Shown piece after piece: positions 14,211 to 23,473 of a stretch of 32,186 nt of DNA. Made by a program: the position numbers and the translations under genes. Source of the stretch: Prevotellaceae bacterium (GTDB taxonomy: Bacteria > Bacteroidota > Bacteroidia > Bacteroidales > Paludibacteraceae); NCBI GenBank assembly GCA_031271005.1, contig JAISWT010000156.1, forward strand, positions 1 to 32,186. The letters run 5' to 3'. Every line of letters starts with the position of its first letter. Position 1 is the stretch's first letter. The notes beneath the pieces are model-generated. The model ran no database searches. It was not told the DNA's origin and saw only the letters and a program-made list of their open reading frames with translations.

Positions 14211-15317
14211 TTATTTCTTTTTTTCTTTAATTAAATAAATCAAAGTAGGATAATGGTCGCTATATCCGTTCACCCATACTCCGCGCGAATGCGTACGGTG
14301 CGGCGTACCTTTGTATTCGCCTTCCTGCCATGTGAGAAACTGGCGATTGAACACTTCCGATTTCCAAAAATGCAGTTTGTTCATGTCTTTTGCGAGCAGC
14401 GCCGGCGAGAGCATAATCTGGTCGAACAAATTCCATCGTCCCTGATATGCCAGCGAGCCTACGCCGCTATTATGCGTTTTCCAAAAAACATTGAACAGCG
14501 CCGTTCCTGTAACATCAGCGGCGTCCCGTTTAGCGTTCATCACAGTTGCGCAACTTTCGTCTGAGGGGTCGTCGTTCAAGTCGCCCATCACGATAATTTT
14601 GGAGTTTATGTCGGCAGCAAACAGCGAATCAACAATATGTCGTGTGAGCGATGCTGCTGCTGTACGCAGTGGGTTTGAACTTGTCTGTCCGCCGGTGCGC
14701 GAGGGCCAGTGATTGACAATGATGTGTATTTTTTCGCCAAAGAGATAGCCGCTTACAAGCAGTTGGTCGCGAGTACGAAACGTAGAATCGGGCGCATCTT
14801 TGTATTGCGTTTGCTGCAAATAGTTTTTTGCCAAAAAATAGGATTTGCTGCTCGAAACTGTGAAGTAGCGCGGGTTGTAAAGCAACGCTACGTCCACGCC
14901 TCGTCGGTCGGGTCCGTCGTAATGAACAATTTCGTACTGCCGCTCAGCAATAGATGGCTGCTTAACGAGGTCTTTAAGCACAACGCTGTTTTCTATTTCC
15001 GAAACTCCTACAATCACCGCGCCTGCCGGCGAAAAATCAAGTCCGATTTGCGAAATCGCATACGACATATTGTGCAGTTTCGCGTTGTATTTCATTGCGT
15101 TCCATTTATTGGTTCCCGTTGGGGTATATTCGTAGTCGTTCACACCTATATTATGCACTGTATCAAACAGATTTTCAAGATTATAGAACGCTACACAACC
15201 TATTTCGAGATTGAGTTTTTCGGCGCTGAGGGTTGTTGTCTTTGTTGAATTGCAGGAAAAAATACCAAAAAGAGCAATTGCATAAATTGCTAAGATTCTA
15301 ACTGTTTTTATGTTCAT
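14211..15317 (-). CDS. Endonuclease/exonuclease/phosphatase-family lipoprotein
   Basis: A 368-aa protein with a lipoprotein signal (VRILAIYAIALFGIFSC; Cys near residue 22), so it is probably periplasmic or outer-membrane bound. EEP-fold motifs are in order: VAFYNLENLFDT (metal/phosphate site), GVSEIEN (metal-binding Glu), HIIVNHWPSRTGG, IVMGDLNDDPSDES (Asp/Asn, near residue 247) and NGYSDHYP (Asp-His at the C-terminus). All expected catalytic residues are visible. Related Bacteroidota proteins are annotated as extracellular nucleases or phosphodiesterases. The true substrate, DNA or another phosphodiester, cannot be told from the sequence. It lies between gcvP and pepD on the same strand with gaps of 179 and 103 bases. 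Confidence 0.9.
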   Translation of the reverse strand: MNIKTVRILAIYAIALFGIFSCNSTKTTTLSAEKLNLEIGCVAFYNLENLFDTVHNIGVNDYEYTPTGTNKWNAMKYNAKLHNMSYAISQIGLDFSPAGAVIVGVSEIENSVVLKDLVKQPSIAERQYEIVHYDGPDRRGVDVALLYNPRYFTVSSSKSYFLAKNYLQQTQYKDAPDSTFRTRDQLLVSGYLFGEKIHIIVNHWPSRTGGQTSSNPLRTAAASLTRHIVDSLFAADINSKIIVMGDLNDDPSDESCATVMNAKRDAADVTGTALFNVFWKTHNSGVGSLAYQGRWNLFDQIMLSPALLAKDMNKLHFWKSEVFNRQFLTWQEGEYKGTPHRTHSRGVWVNGYSDHYPTLIYLIKEKKK

Positions 15318-15496
15318 AAGTTATTAAATTTAAAATTATTAAAAATCATTTTTTTTATTATATAATATGTTTATTTATATATATTTACAATATTTTAAAG
15401 AGTAAAATTATTGCAGATGGTTGCATAACCTTTTGGTCATTTCGGTGTTAAATTGAATGTCAAGATTATAAATATATAATAATCAATAAGTTAATC

Positions 15497-18349
15497 CTAT
15501 ATTTCGGGTTTGTCGTGCAGTTGTGTGTATCTGCAGACCAGATTTCTGTCTCCTTTGGCATTATCTACCCGCGCTACGTTGCACCAGAACTTGTTTTCGG
15601 CTGTCCATTCGGTTGGGTAGGCAGCCTGCTCGCGAGTGTATGGGTGCGTCCATTTGTTGGAAACAATGGAATATTCGGGGTGTGGCGCATTTAGCAGCAG
15701 GTTATCGGTCTTATCAGCCGCTCCACTTTCGATGTCTTTTATTTCGCTGAAAATGTGCAACATAGCATCTGCAAAGCGGTCTAATTCAGCCAGACTTTCA
15801 CTTTCTGTCGGTTCTACCATCAGCGTACCGTGAACGGGGAACGAGAGCGTAGGCGCGTGGAAACCATAATCCATCAGCCGCTTGGCAATGTCGGTTTCCG
15901 TAATGCCGATGTTTTTGAGGTTTCTACATTCCAGAATCAGTTCGTGCCCCACTCTGCCGTTTTTGCCGGTATAAACAATGCCATAACTGTCCTTCAATTT
16001 GGCAGCCAAATAGTTAGCATTTAAAATTGCTATTTCTGTGCTGCGTTTTAAGCCCTGTTCGCCCAGCATTAAAATATAAGCGTAAGTAATGGGCAACAAT
16101 AATGCACTTCCGTAAGGCGCTGATGATACAGTATTTACGCCAAATGTTTTGCTTGGCAAAAACTCCTTTAAATGTTCTGCCACACAAATAGGACCTACGC
16201 CGGGTCCTCCTCCCCCGTGTGGCATCGCAAAAGTTTTGTGCAAATTCAGGTGGCATACATCCGCTCCTATTGTGGCGGGGTTAGTTAAGCCTGCCTGAGC
16301 GTTCATATTCGCGCCGTCCATATACACTTGTCCGCCATTCCGGTGAATAATATCGCACATTTCGATAATATTTTCCTCGAAAATTCCATGCGTAGACGGA
16401 TAAGTTATCATGCAGGCAGCCAGCGAGTTAGCATTTTCTTTGGCTTTATTTTCCCAATCCTGCAAATCGGTATTTCCATTGTCATCTGTTTTTACGGCAA
16501 CAGGTATAAATCCTGCCTGTATAGCGCTTGCGGGATTTGTTCCATGCGCCGAGGCGGGTATTAGCGCCACATTTCTGTGGACTTCTCCTTTTGATTTCAA
16601 ATATTCGCGGATAACCATTAGCCCCGAAAACTCGCCTGCCGCACCCGAATTGGGCTGTACGCTGCAGGCAGAAAAACCTGTAATAATTGCTAAAAAGTCT
16701 TCCAGATTCTCAATAAGCGTGTTATAACCTTCGGTTTGCTCGCTGGGGGCAAGCGGATGAATATTAGCGAATTGCGGGTTACTAAGCGGCAACATCTCTA
16801 CTGCGGCATTGAGTTTCATGGTGCAACTGCCGAGTGGAATCATCGAATGTGTGAGCGAAATGTCGCGCCGCTCCAATTTTTTAATATAACGCATCATTTC
16901 GGTTTCGGTATGATATTTTTTGAAAACCTCATTTTGCAGAAAAGATGATTTTCTTTCAAATTTTTCGTCAAACGATTTCAGATTTTCATAATCTTCTTCG
17001 TCAAGGTAAGTGGCTGAATTGCCGACACTTTCTGCAAATATTTGCGCCAAAACGTTCACTTTTTCCGCGTTAATATCTTCGCCGATACTCAATCCTATCT
17101 GTCCGTTTTCAAAATAATAGAAATTCACTCCGTAATCTTCGGCAAGTGTGCGGAAATCAGCAAGTTTGATATTTTCGGGCAAATTTATTTTCAGGGTGTC
17201 AAAAAAACTGTCGTTTTCCTGCGAGAATCCATATACCTGTATCATTTCGTTGATACAGGTAGCGATTCCGTGAATACGTTGGGCAATATTTTTAATTCCT
17301 TCCTCACCGTGATAAACCGTGTAAAATCCTGCCATATTGGCAGTTAGAGCCTGTGCTGTGCAAATATTTGAGGTTGCTTTTTCTCGCTTGATGTGCTGCT
17401 CGCGGGTTTGTAAAGCCATTCGGTAGGCTGGTTTTCCGTTGGCATCAGCAGAAATACCGATAATGCGTCCGGGCATATTGCGCTTAAATTCCTCACGTAC
17501 AGCGAAATATGCCGCAGCGGGACCGCCATAGCCCATCGGGATGCCCCACCTTTGTGTTGTGCCGAAAACGATGTCTGCTCCCCACTCGCCCGGAGGCGTG
17601 AGCAATGCCAGCGAAAGCAAATCGGCACACACTGCCACCTTAACATCGTAACTGTGCGCTGCCTGTATAAAATCAGAGTAGTCCTCAATATTTCCATCGG
17701 CATTCGGGAATTGAACAATTGCGCCGAAATATTTGTCGGAAAATTTCACATTAAAATAATTACCCACTTCCAAATCGATGTTTTGCGCAGCCGAACGGGT
17801 CTTTATTACTGCTAAAATATGTGGGAATATGTTTTCATCTACAAAAAGTTTATTTGCCTGATTTTTAAGTTGTTCGCGGCTGCGCAGGCTGTTCATCATT
17901 GTTGCTGCTTCGGCAGCGGCAGTGGCATCGTCGAGCATAGATGCATTAGCAAGCGGCAATCCTGTAAAATCGCTCACGGCAGTTTGAAACGTGAACAATG
18001 CTTCGAGGCGTCCCTGCGATATTTCAGCCTGATATGGAGTGTACGATGTGTACCACGACGGGTTTTCAAACACGTTTCGCAGAATTACAGCGGGAGTTGT
18101 TGTGCCGTACCAGCCGCGTCCGATGCAGGAGTCAAAAACCTGATTTTGCTCAGCCAGCCTGTTAATATGCTCGGAAAATTCCTGCTCGGTCATAGGGTCG
18201 GGCAATTCAAGTGGTCTTTGCAGCCGAATGGACGGCGGAACAGTTTGATGTATAAGCGCTTGCACAGACTCAGAGCCGATGCTTTGCAACATTATCTTTT
18301 CGTCTTCGGGTGAAATACCAATATGACGACTTTGAAAAAGGGGTTTCAT
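15497..18349 (-). CDS. gcvP: Glycine dehydrogenase (decarboxylating), P-protein of the glycine cleavage system
   Basis: A 950-aa one-chain P-protein (N- and C-terminal halves fused), which decarboxylates glycine with pyridoxal phosphate and passes the aminomethyl group to GcvH. Family blocks are clear: RHIGISPEDE at the start, GRGWYGTTTPAVILRN, YTPYQAEISQGRLEAL, IPLGSCTMKLN, and the PLP site HLNLHKTFAMPHGGGGPG with the lysine near residue 704. The ATG at 18349 fits the family start. The T-, H- and L-protein genes are not in the window. A -7 box lies at 18403-18410. No glycine riboswitch was seen upstream. Context suggests amino-acid fermentation together with tnaA and pepD. Confidence 0.97.
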   Translation of the reverse strand: MKPLFQSRHIGISPEDEKIMLQSIGSESVQALIHQTVPPSIRLQRPLELPDPMTEQEFSEHINRLAEQNQVFDSCIGRGWYGTTTPAVILRNVFENPSWYTSYTPYQAEISQGRLEALFTFQTAVSDFTGLPLANASMLDDATAAAEAATMMNSLRSREQLKNQANKLFVDENIFPHILAVIKTRSAAQNIDLEVGNYFNVKFSDKYFGAIVQFPNADGNIEDYSDFIQAAHSYDVKVAVCADLLSLALLTPPGEWGADIVFGTTQRWGIPMGYGGPAAAYFAVREEFKRNMPGRIIGISADANGKPAYRMALQTREQHIKREKATSNICTAQALTANMAGFYTVYHGEEGIKNIAQRIHGIATCINEMIQVYGFSQENDSFFDTLKINLPENIKLADFRTLAEDYGVNFYYFENGQIGLSIGEDINAEKVNVLAQIFAESVGNSATYLDEEDYENLKSFDEKFERKSSFLQNEVFKKYHTETEMMRYIKKLERRDISLTHSMIPLGSCTMKLNAAVEMLPLSNPQFANIHPLAPSEQTEGYNTLIENLEDFLAIITGFSACSVQPNSGAAGEFSGLMVIREYLKSKGEVHRNVALIPASAHGTNPASAIQAGFIPVAVKTDDNGNTDLQDWENKAKENANSLAACMITYPSTHGIFEENIIEMCDIIHRNGGQVYMDGANMNAQAGLTNPATIGADVCHLNLHKTFAMPHGGGGPGVGPICVAEHLKEFLPSKTFGVNTVSSAPYGSALLLPITYAYILMLGEQGLKRSTEIAILNANYLAAKLKDSYGIVYTGKNGRVGHELILECRNLKNIGITETDIAKRLMDYGFHAPTLSFPVHGTLMVEPTESESLAELDRFADAMLHIFSEIKDIESGAADKTDNLLLNAPHPEYSIVSNKWTHPYTREQAAYPTEWTAENKFWCNVARVDNAKGDRNLVCRYTQLHDKPEI

Positions 18350-18402
18350 TGCGATGTAAATTAAAAAATTTGTGATTTTTTATTTAAGGTAAAAATTTTC
18401 GA

Positions 18403-18410
18403 CAAAATTA
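18403..18410 (-). promoter_or_regulatory. Candidate -7 box for gcvP
   Basis: Minus-strand TAATTTTG (TAnnTTTG), 53 bases before the start codon. Possible TTTG -33 boxes at 18423-18426 or 18434-18437 have non-ideal spacing (12 or 23 bases). Confidence 0.45.
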
Positions 18411-18535
18411 GCATTAAATTTTCAAATTACACGCAAAGACACCAAATGTTTTGCAAAATTTACGGGGAAAATTACAAAACATTATGCCGGATTTGGTATG
18501 ACGGATAAAAAGATTTTGCCTGTTATACTTATAAT

Positions 18536-18566
18536 TTTGCTGTTTTGGAATAAAATTGTACCTTTG
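18536..18566 (+). promoter_or_regulatory. Strong promoter without an evident gene
   Basis: TTTG (18536-18539), a 19-base spacer and TACCTTTG (18559-18566) form one of the best consensus promoters in the window. An additional TAATTTTG overlaps at 18532-18539. Transcription would start near 18573, but the next clear start codon (18931) is about 360 bases away. Confidence 0.55.
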
Positions 18567-18572
18567 TTGCGT

Positions 18573-18760
18573 TATTTTTTTGAAAAATAATGACACATAT
18601 TTGTCATTGTATTACAACAGCAAAGGGCGCTTCCAAAAATTGAACGTTTTAAGCAGCGAGAGCAGAGACAAAACGCATATTGAGCGACAAAGCGAAATAT
18701 ACGTTTTGGCTATGCCGAGTCGCGCAAAACGACTAAATTTTAATTGAAGTATTGTTGCAG
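18573..18760 (+). ncRNA. Possible small RNA or long leader with a 12-bp hairpin
   Basis: Downstream of the promoter at 18536-18566 no convincing ORF exists. A hairpin pairs AAAACGCATATT (18670-18681) with AATATACGTTTT (18696-18707), one G-U pair, 14-base loop. A second complementary pair, CGTTTTGGC and GCGCAAAACG, overlaps it (18702-18730), so two alternative folds are possible. It could be an unrecognised small RNA or a long 5' leader of the nucleoside phosphorylase gene. No known RNA family was recognised. The remainder of the 581-base gap is A/T-rich. Confidence 0.25.
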
Positions 18761-18930
18761 AACATCGTTGTGTGTCTATAACTGTTTGACTGTCAAAATA
18801 TTACTGCCTGATATGCCTTTGCCATTCATCAATTCCAAATAAATATTTAATATAATTTGATTTAATATAATAATTAATTACTGATAATATTCTTATTTTC
18901 AATAAGATATAAACTGTACAGAATAAGATT

Positions 18931-19797
18931 ATGAGAACAATTCTTCCTTCCGAACTTCCGATAAACGCAGATGGTTCTGCTTTTCATTTGCATCTGAAGC
19001 CGGAGCAACTTGCTGACACTGTGATACTTGTAGGCGACCCTGAGCGTGTTACACTTATTTCCGGCTATTTTGATACGATTGAATGTGAGGTGCGAAGCCG
19101 TGAATTTCACACTGTTACGGGGCTCTGCAATGGCAGGCGAATTTCCTGCGTTTCGCATGGAATTGGTACTGACAATATTGACATTGTAGTTACCGAACTT
19201 GATGCTCTGGCAAATATTGACTTTGCTACACGCACAGTTAAAGACGTTCATACTCCGCTTACACTTGTGCGTATTGGCACATCCGGTGGCCTACAGCCGT
19301 TTTGTCCTATCGGTAGTTTCGTTGTTGCACAATATTCGATGGGCTTTGACGGCTTGCTCAACTACTACCATACCCCCGACGGTTTGCTTGAGATGGACAT
19401 TGAGAATGCTTTCAAGCAGCACACAAACTGGTCGCCACGCCTTGCTGCGCCTTATGTAGTACAGGCGAACGCAGAATTGGTGGAAAAAATCGGCTTTGAT
19501 ATGATTAAGGGCATTACCATTTCCGCACCCGGCTTTTACGGTCCGCAGGGGCGTTTTGTGCGTATCCCGTTGGCGTTCCCCGAATTGAACGAAAAAATAA
19601 AGAGTTTTGATTTCGACGGACACAAAATAACCAATTTTGAAATGGAAAGTTCGGCGCTTGCGGGGCTTGCCAAGTTGTTGGGACACAGAGCAATGACTGT
19701 TTGTGCTATCATCGCCGGACGCTCTGCACACACAATGAACACAAGTTACAAAGACTCCATTACTACGCTGATAGAAACAGCGCTGGAAAGAATTTGA
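18931..19797 (+). CDS. Nucleoside phosphorylase (uridine phosphorylase-like)
   Basis: A 288-aa PNP/UDP-family enzyme that splits nucleosides with phosphate into base and ribose-1-phosphate in the cytoplasm. Family motifs: LVGDPERVTLISGYF (phosphate loop, residues about 31-45), CVSHGIGTDNIDIVVTEL, LVRIGTSGGLQ (phosphate and ribose contacts) and NFEMESSALAGLA (ribose-binding Glu-Met-Glu). This Bacteroidota type is longer than E. coli Udp (253 aa). A uridine rather than purine preference is likely but not certain. It is followed after 10 bases by an S41 protease lipoprotein gene, so the two are probably co-transcribed. Confidence 0.9.
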   Translation: MRTILPSELPINADGSAFHLHLKPEQLADTVILVGDPERVTLISGYFDTIECEVRSREFHTVTGLCNGRRISCVSHGIGTDNIDIVVTELDALANIDFATRTVKDVHTPLTLVRIGTSGGLQPFCPIGSFVVAQYSMGFDGLLNYYHTPDGLLEMDIENAFKQHTNWSPRLAAPYVVQANAELVEKIGFDMIKGITISAPGFYGPQGRFVRIPLAFPELNEKIKSFDFDGHKITNFEMESSALAGLAKLLGHRAMTVCAIIAGRSAHTMNTSYKDSITTLIETALERI

Positions 19798-19807
19798 GGG
19801 CGAAAAG

Positions 19808-20803
19808 ATGCGTAAATTTCTCGTCTTAACGATATTTATTCCTTTCTTCGCAGCGTGTATCAGCGATGACGAGCCGTATTTTGTCAATTCTAAAGAGGGC
19901 AATTTTGACGCGCTGTGGCACATTATTGACACGCGATATTGTTTTTTGGATTATAAAAACATCGACTGGAATGCAGTCAGAGAGGAGTATCGACCGCGTT
20001 TGGCGCAGGTTGACAATAAATATGAACTCTTTGACCTGCTGGCAGAAATGCTCGCCGAACTGAAAGACGGGCATGTTAATCTTTTGTCGGAATTTGACCG
20101 CAGCCGTTATTGGAAGTGGTACACTGATTATCCCGCGAATTTCAATTCGCAAATTATTTTCAGCCAAAAATATTTGGGGCAGGATTACAGGATTGCAGGC
20201 GGATTGCGCTACGCAAAAATAGCAGACCAAAAGATTGGTTACATCTATTACAGCAGTTTTTCCGACTCTTTTTCGGGAGCCAATATAGCATCGGTTTTTC
20301 AGCAGTTCAAAGATTGCTCCGGAATCATAATTGATGTACGCAATAATGGCGGTGGCGCTTTGACTTATGCCGAAACGCTTGCATCGTATTTTTTTGAAAA
20401 TAACTGCACTACGGGCTACATTTGCCACAAGACGGGCGATGGACATTCCGATTTTTCCGACCTGCTGCCCGTGATTACAAAAGGTAACAGCCGATGGCAG
20501 CGCAAAGTTGCGGTGCTAACTAACCGAATGTCGTACAGCGCTACAAACGACTTTGTCTGCCGCATGCAATACGCGCCACATTCTCTTATAATAGGCGACC
20601 GCACAGGCGGTGGCGGCGGCTTGCCGTTTTCGAGCGAACTGCCGATTGGATGGTCTATCAGATTCTCGGCATCGCCAATGTTCGACAGAGACAAAAATCA
20701 GATAGAAGACGGTATCGACCCTGATATAAAGGTAGATATGGACATTACCGACAACCATAATGACGCAATAATTGACAGAGCAGTAGAAGAATTGTTGAAA
20801 TAG
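19808..20803 (+). CDS. S41-family peptidase lipoprotein
   Basis: A 331-aa protein with a lipobox signal (LVLTIFIPFFAAC, Cys near residue 17). The N-terminal helical part LWHIIDTRYCFLDYKNIDW is typical of tricorn/CtpA-like S41 members in Bacteroidota. GIIIDVRNNGGGALTYAE marks the core of the protease domain. VAVLTNRMSYSATNDF carries the likely catalytic serine near residue 240, and LIIGDRTGGGGGLP follows. No clear PDZ domain is seen between the N-terminal part and the core, so it is a short member. It is anchored in the cell envelope. Substrate unknown. It ends 13 bases from the convergent tnaA stop. Confidence 0.9.
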   Translation: MRKFLVLTIFIPFFAACISDDEPYFVNSKEGNFDALWHIIDTRYCFLDYKNIDWNAVREEYRPRLAQVDNKYELFDLLAEMLAELKDGHVNLLSEFDRSRYWKWYTDYPANFNSQIIFSQKYLGQDYRIAGGLRYAKIADQKIGYIYYSSFSDSFSGANIASVFQQFKDCSGIIIDVRNNGGGALTYAETLASYFFENNCTTGYICHKTGDGHSDFSDLLPVITKGNSRWQRKVAVLTNRMSYSATNDFVCRMQYAPHSLIIGDRTGGGGGLPFSSELPIGWSIRFSASPMFDRDKNQIEDGIDPDIKVDMDITDNHNDAIIDRAVEELLK

Positions 20804-20816
20804 ATTTCTTCTGATT

Positions 20817-22193
20817 TTAACCAATCGGTTCAAGTTCTACTGTAAAATGGCGCATCAGTTCGGCTTCCCACACTATTTTTACGCCGTGAGTAACGCTTTC
20901 TCTCCTGTCGAACACATTTTTCAGGGCGGCTGCCACAACGTCAATATGATTATTGGTATAAACGCGGCGCGGAATTGCGAGGCGCAGCAAATCGAGTCCG
21001 TCAAATCTGTTTTCGCGCGTAATCGGGTCGCGGTCGGCAAGCAGGTAGCCTATTTCGCAGCCGCGAATGCCCGCCTCCAAATACAGTTCTATCGTTAGCA
21101 TTTGTGCCGGAAATTCCTCCTTTGGAACGTGTGTAAGTGTCTTTGGCGCATCCACAAAAATGGCGTGTCCGCCTGCGGGACGCTGATAGGGAATGCCATA
21201 TTCATCTAATTTCTGTGCCAGATATTCCACCTGTTTTATCCTTGTTTCCAATGTTTCAAATTCGGTGTTCTCTTCCAAACCTACAGCCAGAGCATTCATA
21301 TCACGTCCGTTCATTCCGCCATAAGTCAAATAGCCCTCATATACAATGCCTTTTACTTTGGCAGCATCGTACCAGTCCTGCCTGTTTGTGGCTATAAAAC
21401 CGCCCATATTAACAATCGCATCTTTTTTGGCGCTCATTGTCATCGCGTCTGCATATTGGAACATCTCACGGCATATCTCTTTGATACTCTTATCTTTATA
21501 GCCCTCTTCACGCATTTTAATGAAATAAGCGTTTTCGGCAAAACGCGCCGAGTCGAAAACTACCTTTTTGTTAAATTTTTTAGACAGCGCCGCCACCTCG
21601 CGCAAATTACGCATTGAAACGGGCTGTCCGCCAGCCGTATTGTTGGTAACTGTTACAATAACAAAGGGAATAATTGCGTGATTTTCAGCCAGTTCCTTTT
21701 CGAGTTTTGCAATATCAACATTGCCCTTGAAGGGCGCTTCGAGTTGCGTATCTTTTGCAATATCAACCGTACAATCAATGGCAAAGGCTCGGCGGCTCTC
21801 TATATGCCCTTTTGTAGTGTCGAAGTGCGAGTTTCCGGGAACGCGGTCGCCTTCTTTTAAGAGAACAGAAAACAGCACATTCTCTGCCGCTCGCCCCTGA
21901 TGTGTGGGCAAAACGTACTCAAAACCTGTGATTTGCGTGATTGTATCCTTCATTTTATAGAACGATGTTGCGCCGGCGTAACTCTCGTCGCCAAGCATCA
22001 TTGCTGCCCACTGGCGGTCAGACATTGCGCCGGTGCCGCTGTCGGTAAGCAGGTCAATATAAACCTGCTCGGCTTTAAGTTGAAAAACGTTGTAATGCGC
22101 CTCTTTGAGCCATTGCTCGCGCTGCTCGCGAGTGGATTTGCGAACAGGCTCTACCATTTTTATCTTATACGATTCTGCAAATGGAATTTCCAT
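20817..22193 (-). CDS. tnaA: Tryptophanase
   Basis: A 458-aa PLP-dependent beta-eliminating lyase that converts L-tryptophan to indole, pyruvate and ammonia. Motifs: YIDLLTDSGTGAMSD (45-59), PTHQGRAAENV, NSHFDTTKGHIE, TNNTAGGQPVSM, DSARFAENAYFIK (214-226) and the PLP-lysine region MSAKKDAIVNMGG (253-265). Tryptophanase and tyrosine phenol-lyase are close relatives. DSARFAENAYFIK and SAKKDA follow tryptophanase, whereas tyrosine phenol-lyase has DATRCVENAYF and SGKKD, so I prefer TnaA. No tnaC-like leader peptide or tnaB permease is visible next to it. Indole production could matter for signalling in a host community. Confidence 0.92.
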   Translation of the reverse strand: MEIPFAESYKIKMVEPVRKSTREQREQWLKEAHYNVFQLKAEQVYIDLLTDSGTGAMSDRQWAAMMLGDESYAGATSFYKMKDTITQITGFEYVLPTHQGRAAENVLFSVLLKEGDRVPGNSHFDTTKGHIESRRAFAIDCTVDIAKDTQLEAPFKGNVDIAKLEKELAENHAIIPFVIVTVTNNTAGGQPVSMRNLREVAALSKKFNKKVVFDSARFAENAYFIKMREEGYKDKSIKEICREMFQYADAMTMSAKKDAIVNMGGFIATNRQDWYDAAKVKGIVYEGYLTYGGMNGRDMNALAVGLEENTEFETLETRIKQVEYLAQKLDEYGIPYQRPAGGHAIFVDAPKTLTHVPKEEFPAQMLTIELYLEAGIRGCEIGYLLADRDPITRENRFDGLDLLRLAIPRRVYTNNHIDVVAAALKNVFDRRESVTHGVKIVWEAELMRHFTVELEPIG

Positions 22194-22442
22194 AATATAT
22201 TGATTTAAAGTTAATTATTATCAGTTAACGAAATTAAAACCGCTGAAAAACAAACAGCAAAAAAGTTGTGTATCAATTAAATAAGTTGTATGAGGTTTCC
22301 CAAAAATTTGCAGCGATAAATAATAAACAAACAAGAACTTATAAAAAAGATGCACAACTTGGCTGCAAATTTCGTAAAAAATTTGGATATATGCAACAAA
22401 CTTGACAAAAAATATTGAGAATCAGTTATCAGAAAGTTAGAT

Positions 22443-22468
22443 ATTAATTGTTAATTGTTAATTGTTAA
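22443..22468. repeat. TTAATTG tandem heptamer in the tnaA-pyrK spacer
   Basis: Three to four copies of TTAATTG stand in tandem. The 497-base divergent spacer 22194-22690 otherwise holds A/T-rich DNA without an ORF, and the pyrK promoter at 22528-22559. Confidence 0.5.
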
Positions 22469-22527
22469 CTTAACATTAGTTGAGTTTAGTTACTGAAAAT
22501 TGGAAACTCACCTGCCACCGCCATGCG

Positions 22528-22559
22528 TTTGGAGAACTCGGTTTTTTCACTTAATTTTG
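22528..22559 (+). promoter_or_regulatory. Promoter of the pyrK-pyrD operon
   Basis: TTTG (22528-22531), a 20-base spacer and TAATTTTG (22552-22559) match the Bacteroidota consensus. The predicted 5' UTR is about 125 bases before the pyrK ATG. Confidence 0.55.
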
Positions 22560-22690
22560 CTGAAATTTTTTTAACGGATTAACATTTCAGGCACGCAAAG
22601 CGATACAACCGGAGATTTTCGGCACAAGCGCTGCATACAATAAAGGTTGTCAGTGAATTTCGCGTCTTTGTATGAAAAAAAATCAGGCAA

Positions 22691-23473
22691 ATGAAAAAAC
22701 AGATTTCCGATTTTAGAGTTGCAGAAAATCAACTGCTTAACAGGCAATATTTTTTACTGAAAATACGCCGTGATGAACCTCTGCCCCCAATTTTTGCAGG
22801 GCAGTTTGCACAGGTGCGTGTAGATAATTCGGCAGAGACCTTTTTGCGGCGCCCCATCTCCGTGAATTTTGTGGATTACGGGCAAAACGAAATTTGGTTT
22901 TTAATTAAAATAGCAGGAAAAGGCACAGAAAAACTTTCATTTTTAAAGAAAAACGATTTGATAAATATAATTTTTCCGCTTGGCAATGGTTTTTCTTTAC
23001 AAACAAATAAAAATGCAAATTTGCTGCTTGCAGGCGGCGGAGTAGGTGTTGCACCATTGCTGTATTTAGGTTATACGCTTAAAAAACAGGGATTTAGAAA
23101 CGTTAATTTTCTTTTTGGCGCACGTACGGAACACGATTTATTATTAATCGAAGAATTTGAACAATACGGCACACTGCATTTCACAACCGAAGACGGCTCG
23201 CGTGGCGAATGCGGCGTTGTAACACAACATTCAATTTTAAAAAATGAAAAATTTGATTTTATTTATTGTTGCGGTCCGGCGCCGATGATGAGTGCAGTTG
23301 CACAATATGCTGAAACACAGAACATTGACTGCGAAGTTTCGCTCGAAAACCGGATGGCTTGCGGCATTGGCGCCTGCCTTTGCTGCGTAACGCAAAACGC
23401 CGAAGGCAAAAACGTGTGTGTTTGCACCGAAGGAGCCGTTTTTAACTCTAAAAAATTAATATGGCAAATTTAA
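22691..23473 (+). CDS. pyrK: Dihydroorotate dehydrogenase B, electron-transfer subunit
   Basis: A 260-aa flavin and 2Fe-2S reductase subunit that passes electrons from PyrD to NAD+ in pyrimidine synthesis. An FAD-binding barrel contains [10 protein letters not shown] and [10 protein letters not shown] (RxxS flavin motif). The NAD domain has [16 protein letters not shown] and YCCGPAPMM. The C-terminal iron-sulfur site is [14 protein letters not shown] with a fourth ligand in [10 protein letters not shown]. All expected residues are present. It overlaps pyrD by 13 bases (ATGGCAAATTTAA), showing translational coupling in one operon. Confidence 0.95.
   Translation: MKKQISDFRVAENQLLNRQYFLLKIRRDEPLPPIFAGQFAQVRVDNSAETFLRRPISVNFVDYGQNEIWFLIKIAGKGTEKLSFLKKNDLINIIFPLGNGFSLQTNKNANLLLAGGGVGVAPLLYLGYTLKKQGFRNVNFLFGARTEHDLLLIEEFEQYGTLHFTTEDGSRGECGVVTQHSILKNEKFDFIYCCGPAPMMSAVAQYAETQNIDCEVSLENRMACGIGACLCCVTQNAEGKNVCVCTEGAVFNSKKLIWQI

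Noticed and set aside
18350-18560. Glycine riboswitch before gcvP
   Set aside because: Looked for paired GGAGAG-type aptamer motifs and saw none.
18556-18747. 63-aa rightward ORF in the gcvP spacer
   Set aside because: It starts at TTG inside the promoter box, upstream of the predicted transcription start, and has no recognisable features.
22194-22400. tnaC-like regulatory leader peptide for tnaA
   Set aside because: No short upstream ORF with a suitably placed tryptophan was found before the tnaA start.
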